From Arbacia lixula (lineage: Eukaryota; Echinodermata; Echinoidea; Arbacioida; Arbaciidae), in NCBI GenBank assembly GCA_963669155.1, contig OZ022593.1:11925296-11989295 (forward strand): 64,000 nucleotides of DNA, in the 5' to 3' direction. Made by a program: the position numbers and the translations under genes. Shown in pieces: positions 21,157 through 31,500 of this stretch. The notes under the pieces were generated by a model. The model searched no databases. It was not told the DNA's origin and was given only the letters and a program-made list of their open reading frames with translations. Each line of letters opens with the position of its first letter. Within the stretch, counting starts at the first letter, position 1.

Positions 21157-21990
21157 GAAGCTTTCGATCCAGTTTGTGAAAGCTTACCTAAAACAGGCCA
21201 ATCTCTTGATTGTTTAATCACAAAATAATACTTGTTATCTAAGAAAAAAATATAATTACATATTTATGTCATAATTTAAGATGATTGAGGTTTTGTAACC
21301 TGCAAAGGATAGAAGCTGAATTAATGTCATAGTTAAAGTTTAACTCGTGTAGATATTGCAAAATCATATTTGCAAAGAAAATTTAATATAGGCCTAAGCA
21401 TACAAGAGCAGATTGTATGTGAGTATACATGAGGAAATAAAATCTAATTCCAGATCACAACGTAAATGCTGTTCCGCTAATGTGTTCCATACTTCCTCAT
21501 ATCACTTCACATAATATCCCGGCATAATATATTTCAGGATGTCAGGATATAGATATCTTGACGTCATATCGAGTCATTCTGCGTTGTGATATGCCAACTA
21601 TCCTTTGACGATATGGCAAACGATCAATTCCATTGTGGTTAACATTGTTGAGGGGGCTAGGAAAAACACATTTGTACAGTTATAAAGTTCCGGGTTGTGA
21701 AAGCTACTTCATATATTTGCGTCCTTCAATATACGGTGCTTGCGTGGGAGGGCCGTTACTTTGAGAGCCGTTTTGAACAGTGGTGTTTGTATCGTGGGCG
21801 TAATAGGGTATGTAGAAAAGGCCGTGTAGAGTGACTCGGGGAACCGTATGATTGTGGCTTACTTTATAGCCGCGGCGTCGTAAATCTTCAAATACAGTTG
21901 TACAATTATACTCACTGATGCATGTTTAATAAGATAGACGCGGGGGGGGGGGGTGGATAGGGTGAAAAAAGTTCGTATGACAGTGGGAAA
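21157..21990. other. Unassigned non-coding stretch
   Basis: AT-rich sequence with no recognisable gene or repeat. A short G-run lies near 21941. Confidence 0.4.
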
Positions 21991-21999
21991 GGGGAGGTT

Positions 22000-22460
22000 A
22001 ACACTTATATTAACAGACCTTAAAAAACACATTGGTGTACTACACATCTTCTTTCTAATGGTAATGAGGGAGTTAACCATTACCTTTCCATATGCAGGCC
22101 TTCATAAGCCCATATAATGGCTCACGACACATCTTCTTGCCAATAGTAAGGATGGAATTAACCCTTAAATTACCAGGCCTTATGAACGTCATGTGATGTA
22201 CTACACATCTTCCGGTCGTAATGAGAGTCAACCCCTACTTAATTACCAGGCTTTGAAAACCCGATTGGCTCCCTACACATCTTCATGTTTAATAATGGTA
22301 ATGATAGTTAACCATTATATTACCAGGCCCTGATAATCTCATTGGCTCACTACACATCTTCTTGCCAATAGTAAGGATGGTATTAACCCTTAGGCCTACA
22401 TTATCAGGCCTTATAAACCCCATTGGCTCACTACACATCTTCACGCTAATGGTAATGCGA
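22000..22460 (+). repeat. Tandem repeat, about 72-85 bp unit, six copies
   Basis: The anchor CTACACATCTTC (one copy GACACATCTTC) starts at 22040, 22125, 22201, 22273, 22351 and 22431, giving spacings of 85, 76, 72, 78 and 80. Between anchors, AATGGTAATGA, TTAACC, ACCAGGCCTT and CATTGGCTCA recur with divergence. Confidence 0.8.
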
Positions 22461-23480
22461 GAGTGAAATATGATAATCTGCGAGGAAGAGGAAATAAAGA
22501 CAAGTAGCAGAAGTGGTAGCAAAATGGAATTCCCAGAAAGAAATTGTAGACCAAATCTAAAATCATGCTGAAAGGGAAGAGGGCGAAGAGAAGGAGGGAA
22601 ACATCGCACACGAAGAATTAAGACGGTGAAGAGGTAAACGCCGAAGAGCAGAAGAGAGTAAAAAGACGGTAAAAGATGAAGAGGCAGAGGAGAAGGAAGC
22701 ACGCGAAGAAACCATGCGATAAGACCGATGAGTAAAGAGAAGAATGGAGATAAAAAATACGATGAGGCGACGAAGGGAATCGCTCATTAAAGTGAATAAG
22801 GAAAACAAGACAATGAAGACTTATTAGATTTCGTAATTACCTATCTATCCCTACCCCTACCCTTCTTTACTAACCCTAGCCCAACCGAATCCGCCAATTA
22901 CACGCTACCTGGAGTAGCAGGATAAGATTGAGTGTTACATCCTTGAAATGATTGATCGCATTTAAAGGGAGTTATCGTTCGTATACACCATCAAAAGTTT
23001 CTTTTGGTTCAAATATTTCCAAACATATCAATTCGAGAGTTGTATTTATAGCCTTTCAATTATCGTGCATTTCCATCCATTATATTGCTATTGGTACCAT
23101 AGTGAGAGCACTCGACACTAATCGCACTGTAGGAAGTTTCGGTCAAAGAAGAATTGAAATCACGAAATACCAATTACAAACCAAAACAGAACATGCAGAA
23201 GATCAAGAGACGAGAGTACATAATTTGGTACTGGTATATCACTGTTATGTTTCACACAGGCTTTTTGAATATTGCTTGAAATATGCCATTATTTATCAAA
23301 CCATTTGTGTGTCAGATATACGGCTGCTCTGTGAGAAGTGTTTGTGTACTACGTAGAAATAAACTCTTATTTTGTGTCACACTTCCACACAAATATTTTA
23401 TTGTAATGAAAATAGCCTACAGAACACTCGCCTCAATGCATTACTGCGTCGAAAAGTCTGCGGTGTATAAGGCTACAGGA
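22461..23480. other. Unassigned stretch
   Basis: Purine-rich at 22460-22760, then ordinary AT-rich sequence. The open frame at 22952-23356 has no recognisable motif. No supported gene. Confidence 0.4.
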
Positions 23481-23640
23481 ACCTGCTGAGTTTCGGACGA
23501 CCTGCCCCAAATCCTTGATTTAGCCATTCAATAAAGTCAGTTTCCAGTTCTAATGTTGTGAGGGAAGTGATCGAACAACGTTTTTCTTTCATGTTCCGTG
23601 GTATTTTCACAATTTTATCTGTTGAATTGAATAAGTGCCA
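23481..23640. repeat. Diverged repeat shared with 45655-45720
   Basis: The block from GTTCTAATGTTGTG to CCGTGGTATTTTCACAATTTT aligns loosely with TATTCTAATATTGTG to CCGCGGTATTTATACGATTTT at 45655. Confidence 0.35.
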
Positions 23641-23787
23641 TATTTCGTTCGTGACTGAACACGTCCTCTTACTCGTGAGCTTAAAAATGGAAGTGAAAGC
23701 AGAGATGATTGATGAAGTATGATATTGTTGTCCCCTCGAGCTAGTAGTGTCTATTTGAGATAAACCAAGCCAGGCTGTGTCTTGTTG

Positions 23788-24140
23788 AGAGAGAGAGAGA
23801 GAGAGAAAGAGATGAAATACAGTGGGGGGGGGGGCGAGAGGGTGAGAGGTGAAAGTACACAAAGATAGAGATAGAGACAGACCGAGAGAAAGAGGGGGGA
23901 GGGGGAAAAGAGGGGGAGAGAGAGGGTGAGAAAGAGGAGAGAGAGAGGGGGAGAGAGAGGGGTGAGAAGAGAGGGGGAGAGGGTGAGAAGAGAGGGGGGA
24001 GAGAGAGAGGGTGGGGGAGAAAGGGGGAGGGGAAAGGGAGAGAGGGAGGGGGAGAGAAAGAGAGAGATGAAAGAGAGAGGAGAAGGTGAGAGGTTTGATA
24101 GAGAGGGGAGGTGCGAAGGGGGAAAAGAGGAAGAGAAGTG
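23788..24140. repeat. GA-rich low-complexity tract
   Basis: Almost pure purine on the + strand, made of GAGAGG/GGGAGA units. Apparent ORFs across it, on both strands, are compositional. Confidence 0.9.
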
Positions 24141-24891
24141 AAAAAGAGATATCAACGGTGAGAGTGAGAGAGCGAGAGATAGGTCAAAGAGGAAAAGATA
24201 GTGGTATAAAAGAGAGACATGTAAGCTAGACATAAGACAAAGGATAAGGAGGAGGGGGGGGGGGGACAAAAGAGAGAAATCGGTCTGTACCTCCTCCTTC
24301 TTCTCTTTCTCCTGACTTCTTTCTTTCCTCTTCTATTCGTCTTTAGCTTATTACGCCCATTGACATGATGGATAAACAATGTTATCATTCCGTCCAGATG
24401 CCTTCCATCGTTCGCCCCATATTTATCAATCGCGTGCACATGCAGCCACATATTATCATCCTAGCTTTTGGAGATGCAGGGGCTGGGGGCGAGGGAAACG
24501 AATCCCCTCCTCCCACGCTCCCGGAGAAAAAATGGGTAATCTCAGACTGGATAAATTCCTTGCTAATTGATATTCTCACCTTGATTGCATGCGAATCTAG
24601 CAATAAAGGTTGAATTTGAGTTGAGCGTTTTGATTGTGTTTATTTCCTTGTTCTTCAGCACCCCCCCCCCCCCCCCCCACCCCCATCTCCCTTTGTCATT
24701 GTATGGGCAACATTCTCACCACGCCTCTATCATTATGGCGAAGAATGCTTCCAGCGACAGATGTATAGTACGTGCAACGATGTGCTAATTACTTGATGCG
24801 CTTGTTTCTATTCGATTAAACGCTTAGTTCTGCTCGGGAATGCTATCGATTAGTAGACACTAATGACTGTACATTTCTAGCAATAGCCTAT

Positions 24892-25033
24892 GGAGGGTTC
24901 CCACAAGCAGCCATATTGGAGCACAAAACAATAAAAACCTGTGCATCAGACTATTAAAATAATTACTTTCCATGGTCTGATGCACAGGTTTTTATTGTTT
25001 GTCTTCCGATATGGCGGCTTGTGGGAACACTCT
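24892..25033. mobile_element. Foldback MITE, near-perfect hairpin
   Basis: The arm GGTTCCCACAAGC...AACAATAAAAACCTGTGCAT is repeated inverted as ATGCACAGGTTTTTATTGTT...GCTTGTGGGAAC around a short loop near 24965. It has 142 bp and no coding capacity. Confidence 0.75.
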
Positions 25034-25048
25034 ATACATGTAGTTACT

Positions 25049-25238
25049 AGGCTGTAAGGTGCATGGGCACCACCGAGTCTGATAACAACTATGTCTGGTA
25101 ACACAGACCATGCCCTCATCCCATCCTACCTCCTTCACCTCTCAAGAAGCCAGAGGAGACATGATGAGATTAGGGCGTAGTCTGTGTTACCAGACACAGT
25201 TGTTATCTGACTCTGTTGTGTCCATGTACCTCACAGCT
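25049..25238. mobile_element. Second foldback MITE next to the first
   Basis: GCTGTAAGGTGCATGGGCAC at the left matches the complement of GTCCATGTACCTCACAGC at the right. The arms extend about 75 bp through GATAACAACTATGTCTGGTA. Confidence 0.75.
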
Positions 25239-25484
25239 TAGAAACTAATCTACTCTAGCAAGAGCGATCGTTGATTGTATTGTTTCGTCCGTCTGGCGTG
25301 TTCAGTTTATTTTGCATGCGCATTAACCCATGTCCTTCCCTTAACCCCATAAGTATCATAGGTGCACGAAATGTAAGTCAGTGGGCTTTTCTGGGTACCA
25401 AAGGGGTTAACCCTTTCAGTACCATAGGTGCATGAAATTTGTAATAAGGCAATGGGCTTTTCCTCGCTTGGTATTGAGAGGGGT

Positions 25485-25712
25485 AAGGTGCGTTCACACG
25501 AAATTCACGGTTTACTGCCGCGCGACTCTTCTATTGTGCCGTTCGCGATGGGGGGGGGGGGGGGGGGGGTTCGCCTGAAAAAGCGGCGAAACGCCTTGAC
25601 ATGTACACATTGTCACCCGCGTCTTGTTTTGCCCCGGCGGCAAATCTCTGGCGGCAAAGTGCACGGGGCGAGCGGCAGCGAGAAACCGCTTCCATGTGAA
25701 CGTATCTTTTTA
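25485..25712. mobile_element. Foldback element with GTTCACACG ends and a G-run
   Basis: GGTGCGTTCACACG near the left and CCATGTGAACGTATC near the right are inverted, with CGGTTTACTGCCGC versus GCGGCAGCGAGAAACCG inside. A run of about 20 G lies near 25550. Confidence 0.5.
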
Positions 25713-25929
25713 GTGAATAAAGTAGAGTCTGAAACATGAGACTACAATAGGCCACGTACTGTGGCTGGACCAGACAGTCCGTAACATACTCATTTTTTTC
25801 ATACTGCATCATGTCACACCTATGCATGTCTGTCTGTGTTTGCATACTTTCTGCAATTCTGTCATTACAGTGAATGGAACTGAGTCATACATTCCACAGA
25901 ACAATGAGAGTCTACAGACATTTGTCTTA

Positions 25930-25984
25930 AAGGGGTAGTGCACCCTGAAATTAAATTGGTTTCAATAAAAGGAGAAGATATGAA
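25930..25984. mobile_element. Left-end fragment of family A MITE
   Basis: AAAGGGGTAGTGCACCCTGA followed by TTGGTTTCAATAAAAG is the family A left terminus; the rest is missing. Confidence 0.55.
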
Positions 25985-26043
25985 GCAAGTCGTACCTAGA
26001 AATACACTGTACTGGCATGGTAAAAGCGCCGGCACAGCTAGGG

Positions 26044-26523
26044 TTAAATGGATAGTCCACCCTGAAATAATGTGATATAAGCAGACACATGAAAGAAACA
26101 TACAAGTGAAGGTTTGATGAAAATACGTCGAAGGATTAGAAAGTTATGATCTTTTAAATTTTTGATTTTGAGACGTCACGTGCGAGGTGCTCTTCCATAT
26201 GTTGTGTACATTTTTTTCTCGAAAATGTGCATTTTCTCAAAAGATATGCATCCTTTTACCTCTGAATTCTTTTACCTCTGTGTCAAAAATACGTTTTGAC
26301 ACACATACCTGTAGGGGAAAAAAATCGTTGTCAAAAAATTTGTTGAATTATTTTGTTCACAACATATGGGTGAGCACCCGCACATGATGTCACAAAATTA
26401 AAATTTTAAAAGATTATAACTTTCTTATCCTTTAACGGATTTTCTCCAAACCTTCATAAGTATGATTCTTTCATGTTTCTGCTTTTACTGAAACAATTAT
26501 CTTCAGGTTGAACTATCTCTTTC
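26044..26523. mobile_element. Family A MITE, nearly full length
   Basis: It runs from ATGGATAGTCCACCCTGAA to CAGGTTGAACTATCTCT, with the usual AGACGTCACGTGCGAGGTGC and GATGTCACAAAATT inner blocks. Both termini have drifted. Confidence 0.7.
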
Positions 26524-27059
26524 AAGATGCATTACTTTCAGCTTGATGTTAGTTGTGACTTCCGAAAGGTGTCATTATGTGTTTTGAGCAGATTGGGATA
26601 ATCAGTGAAGTGTAAATTTGGAAGCTAGACTACGCACTCCTCTTGCAATGGCAACGTCAGTTTGATTATTGCATCAAGCAAAACATGACAATAATCAGAG
26701 TCAGATTACGAAGCCCTGTTGGCGATAATTTTCCAATTAGGGAGGGCAGTTTGGCTGACCTCTCTGGAATGCTCTTGGACATGGGATGGCTTCACTTTCG
26801 ATTTCACCCTGTTGCTTGGTTATTTTTCTGTGGCGTGGGTATGTCAATATGATAGCATTGGGTCTGCGGACTCGGGAACGATAGAGGATGGAGCGTGGAT
26901 AAGTTAATGATATCCATGGACATGATGAATGGAGGCTTTACAAAGTATGTTTCGTAGAACAGACAGGCGCGGGTGGGGGGCTAGGGGAAGGGGATTGAAG
27001 AGGGAGGGATGGGGGAGAGTAGATGAGAGACAGAGAAATTTCGTTTCCCCTCGTACAGT

Positions 27060-28480
27060 TCCCCTTTGACCCCTCCCCCACCACCCCCCCCCCCCCACCT
27101 CTTCTCCCTCCCTCCCTCCCTCCCTCCCCCTCTACCCCCGCCCCTCTCTCTTTCTCTCTCTCCCCCCCCCCCTCACCCCTCACCCCTTTTTCTCTCCCAC
27201 TCTTCTCTCTCCCCCTCCCCCTTCTCTCTCCCCTCCCCCTCTCTCTCCCCTCCCCCCTCTCTCTCTCCCCTCTCTATCCCTCCCCCTCTCTCTCTTCCTC
27301 TGTCTCTCGTACCTACCCTACCTTCATTTACCACCCCCTTTTTAGGTTTCTTTTCTTCCACTATCTTCCTGCTTTACCGACCGACCTCTCCCTCCTTTTT
27401 TCATTTGCCTTATTTCTATGTTCATTTCCCCTTCGACCTGCCTCCTTCACCTAATCCTCCACCTCCTCTCCCTCCTCCCTCTCCCTTTATCGTTCCCTTT
27501 TCCTTTTTCTCTGTCTCCGTCTTCGCCGATTTCGATCGTCTCCATCTCCTGCTCCTCTTCCTTCTCCTTCTCCTCCGCCCCCACACCCATTCATCTTTCT
27601 CTCTTTCCTTCTTCTCCTTCTCTCCCCTCTCTTTCCTCTTCTCTTCCTCTACTCTACCACATGCATTCATTTTGCTTTCTTTCCTTCTCCCCATCCTTTC
27701 AGTTTTATCTCTCTTTGTCCATCTTCTTCGTCTTCATCTTCTCCTCCTCTTTCTCTTCCTTCTCCTCCTTCCCATTCTCCGTATCCTTATCATACTCATC
27801 CTCCCCATACCTTCATTGTTGTTTCTCTTTGTCCATCTTCTTCGTTTCCGTCCTCACCGATCTCGATTTCTTCCATCTCCTCCTCATTCCTTCGGGTTTC
27901 TCCCTTTGTCCTTCTACTCCATCCCCGTCTCCATCTCCTTCTCTTCTTCCCCCTCCTCCTCCCCTCCTCCTCCTCCTCCACCTCCTCCTCCTCCTCCTCT
28001 CCCTCCTCTCCCTTCGGTTTCTCTCATTCTCCTTCTTCGTTTGCGTCTTGACCGATCTAAATCTTCTCCATCTCCTCCATCTTCTTCGTTTCCGTCCTCA
28101 CCGATCTCGATTTCTTCCATCTCCTCCTCATTCCTTCGGGTTTCTCCCTTTGTCCTTCTACTCCATCCCCGTCTCCATCTCCTTCTCTTCTTCCCCCTCC
28201 TCCTCCCCTCCTCCTCCTCCTCCACCTCCTCCTCCTCCTCCTCTCCCTCCTCTCCCTTCGGTTTCTCTCATTCTCCTTCTTCGTTTGCGTCTTGACCGAT
28301 CTAAATCTTCTCCATCTCCTCCTCCTCCTCCTCCTCCTCTCTATCCCTTCGGTTTCTCACCTTCTCCTTCTTCGTCTGCGTCTTGACCGATCTAAATCTT
28401 CTCCATCTCCTCCTCCTCCTCCTCCTCCTCCTCTTCCTCCTTCTCCTTTTTCTCCTCCGCCTTCATCAAACATCATAATC
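27060..28480 (+). repeat. 1.4-kb pyrimidine-rich tract upstream of gelsolin ATG
   Basis: The + strand is almost all C and T: C-runs, CCCTCC, TCTCTC and (CTC)n/(CTCCTC)n. It ends about 60 bp before the gelsolin ATG exon. If that exon is spliced from upstream, the tract is intronic. The long Ser/Pro/Leu frames across it are composition artefacts. Confidence 0.9.
27841..28328 (+). repeat. 244-bp tandem duplication inside the CT tract
   Basis: The unit starting TTCGTTTCCGTCCTCACCGA at 27841 restarts at 28085, almost without differences. A partial third copy of its last part follows after 28345 (CGTCTTGACCGATCTAAATC). Confidence 0.85.
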
Positions 28481-28509
28481 ACATCTTTCTCTTCCCTTCT
28501 AACAACCAG

Positions 28510-31500
28510 ACCTCGACAAGCCATCCAACCTCCCACCACCATGCAAAAGGCCAAGAAATATGACTGGAAGGATTCGAACATGGCCCTCTTTGGGTCTGAC
28601 ACAGAGAAGAAAGTGAAGAAGGAGAGCGCGGAGTCCGAGCCGGCGTGGCAAGGCGCCGGGCAGAACGTCGGCGTGCAGATCTGGCGTATTGTCAAGTTCC
28701 AGGTATTTACCCCGTTTCACCCGTTTTCTACGAGCCCTTTTTACATAGGGTTTTCTTCAGCCCCGTACTATCGTTAGCCTCGTTCTTTCCTTAGTCCCGT
28801 ATTATTTTTTGCAGCTTTTTACACTGACATTCTTAACCCTGTACTATTTTCTTAATCCCGGCGAGGGTGAGAGAGGGGAGAGAGGGGGGGGGGAAAGAGA
28901 GGGGGGAGAGGGAGAGAAAGAGGGGAGAGAGGGAGAGCGAGAGAGAGGGTGAGAGGGGAGAGAGGGTGGATGGGGAAAGAAAAGGGGGTGGGGGAGGGAT
29001 GGGGGAGGAGAGGGAGGGGGATATATATAGAGAGAGAGAGAGAAGAGAGGGAGGAGAAAGAGGAGAGGAGAGGGAGGAGAGAGAGGATAGTGAGGAGAGA
29101 GAGGAGAGAGAGGAGAGAGAGAGGAGAGGGAGGAGAGGAAGGAGAGAGAGGAGAGAGAGTTCAGTGTTTTCCCTCTCCTGAGAGATACATAAAAGGAGAG
29201 AAGTTGTACTTCGGTATATTCTTACATTTTCGGGGTTTTTTTTTTTCATTTTTGTTGTGACCTGCAAAGGAAACACCTTGTCTTTAAGTGGTAATAACTG
29301 TTGTATTTGATTTATTTCCACCTAGGTGACCCATTGGGACAAGGACCAGTATGGTGATTTCTTCAACGGAGATTCCTACATCATCCTGAACACCTACGTA
29401 AGAATACCATGTCATTTAAAGAGAAAGTACACTCTGAAACTGAAAGTGCGCCGTGAGATTTTGGTCCCGAAGTTGTATAACGTAATATCCTGCTCTGTTG
29501 CGTTCACCCCGAATTACTCCCACCTACTAGTTTTCTCATCCGCAGCGTTACTACTGCAGTAAATTTTTTTGACAGTTTAAAGGGATAGTTCACCCTGAAG
29601 TTAGGTTTGTTTTAATAAAAGCAGGAACTTGAACGGAAAATATCAGTGAAGTTTTTTTTTTATGAAAATCCGTCAAAGGATAGGTAAGTTTGTTTGAAGT
29701 TTTGAGTAATTTTGTGACGTCACGTGTGAGTTGCTCCCGCATGTAAAATTATCACACCTGCCAATCCACTAGCAACTGCAAACACAGTATTATTAATTGA
29801 TTATGCATCTGATTGCAGACCTTGTGGATTGACATGTGTGATACCTAATGACAATTGTTATGTTTTTAGTCAATCATCTGATACACTTATTTGGAGGTTC
29901 CGATTTATCAAGAAGTTAAAATTAATTTTAATAATCAAATGATTATTACAAGCATAGTAAATCATGAAATGTCACGAAACCTGCTTCAAAGAAAAAAAAT
30001 CCTTGACTTTATAAAGTTTAGATTTCAGTTTGATTGGAGTTGTAATTTATGCATATATTTCAAAGTGTCAAATGTTCTTTTAAAAACATAGTATGATGTA
30101 CTTATTTCTTGCAGAAAGATCCGGAGGGGGATGAACTGAAGTATGATGTTCACTTCTGGATCGGACAACATTCGACGCAGGTAACATCGCCATTTCTCGC
30201 AATCGTCTTTTTCACTGAAATCTAGCTTTGTACGCCACACAGACGACTGCTTTCTGGAATGTGTGTGTCTCATTAATGTGAAATAAATACATCATTATTA
30301 ATCAAGATGTTACAAAGTAACTCGGGTTTACCAAGAGCCAGTTTTACCACAAGTCTCAAAATCTTGCATTGCTAATTGGCCTACCCGCTGGATTATACAG
30401 TGTGTCCCAGAAAAAAAGGAAACCCATTTTTGGAGGTCGATAACGTAATCATAAAATATCATATTATAAAAATGACAGCAATATTGAGAGTAAAGTATTA
30501 TCTTTCATTTTGTACCAGATTCACGATGAATTGTCCACGCATGACTGATTTCAAGCAATTATAAGTGCTCGATGTCAGAAACGTTTTGCGCACTACGTTG
30601 ATGCTTCCTTACAAATCTTAACCATTTGTCCTGCGCAACTTGACTTTGACAAATATTTTTTAAACACCTGTTGCCCCTCAACGCATGACTCTTATCTGTC
30701 ATGTTAGGTGTTAAATGAAAGAAGAAACACCGTGCTTTCTAATGGTGTGTAAAATATTCCATTATTTTTTTTCAGTCAAGTAGCTAAATAACACAGAATC
30801 TCGGTTTCCTTTTTTCTGGGACACTGCCTTGTCTTGTTAGCCTTATAGTTCTAGGCCCGGAGCTTCATCATTTTTCTACGTGCTGCAATAATAACGTACA
30901 AAGTCTGAACCTACCGACTAGCTCTCACTAAGGAGGGAGCTTAGCCTCGTGTCCAAACTTAGCTACGTTTGTAGCACTGCAAAGGGAAGAAACGAACACA
31001 CACCATAGCCAAGACCTTGATTCATAGGTGTTTTTAACAATGAGAAGTTATCGTTAGCTAATCATTTGAACTGTTATGTAAGACATGAGCCATCAATATT
31101 GGAATTCCAGTTAATACCGCAAATGTTTTCAAAATAGATCGATCAGAAGTATTGTTTAGCCGTATTTTAACACCTGCGCGATATATTGATCTTATAGATT
31201 CATATTTTGCATATGCATAAGCTTCATAAACTTTACACCTCTTTGCCTGTTTTGATGTGGGTTGATTTGTGTGTTTATTCTTACCTTGTTCTATCATGTA
31301 TGATGTACTGTTTTTCGCAACAGTGTAATCTCACCAGCCCCCGTATGTCTACGTCAGCTTATGTTTGTACATTTGTTAAGATTTTGTATGTTTTACGAGT
31401 GAAAATAAATCAATGAAATAAAATGTGCATTGTTCGAAGAGATTGGTTTTAAACTTTTTAAAGAAGTCCGATTCTATATTTCTAATGATCGAGCTACGAT

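Noticed and set aside
22000-22460. Regular direct repeats as a CRISPR array
   Set aside because: Units are diverged throughout with variable spacing and no unique spacers, in an animal genome.
23751-24269. 172-residue minus-strand frame
   Set aside because: It is made by the GA tract at 23788-24140; the residue pattern is purely compositional.
27023-28777. Long Ser/Pro/Leu-rich open frames (up to 409 residues) and their minus-strand Glu/Arg-rich partners
   Set aside because: They arise from CT-rich low-complexity DNA, which lacks stop codons; no domain or splice support apart from the true ATG exon at 28541.
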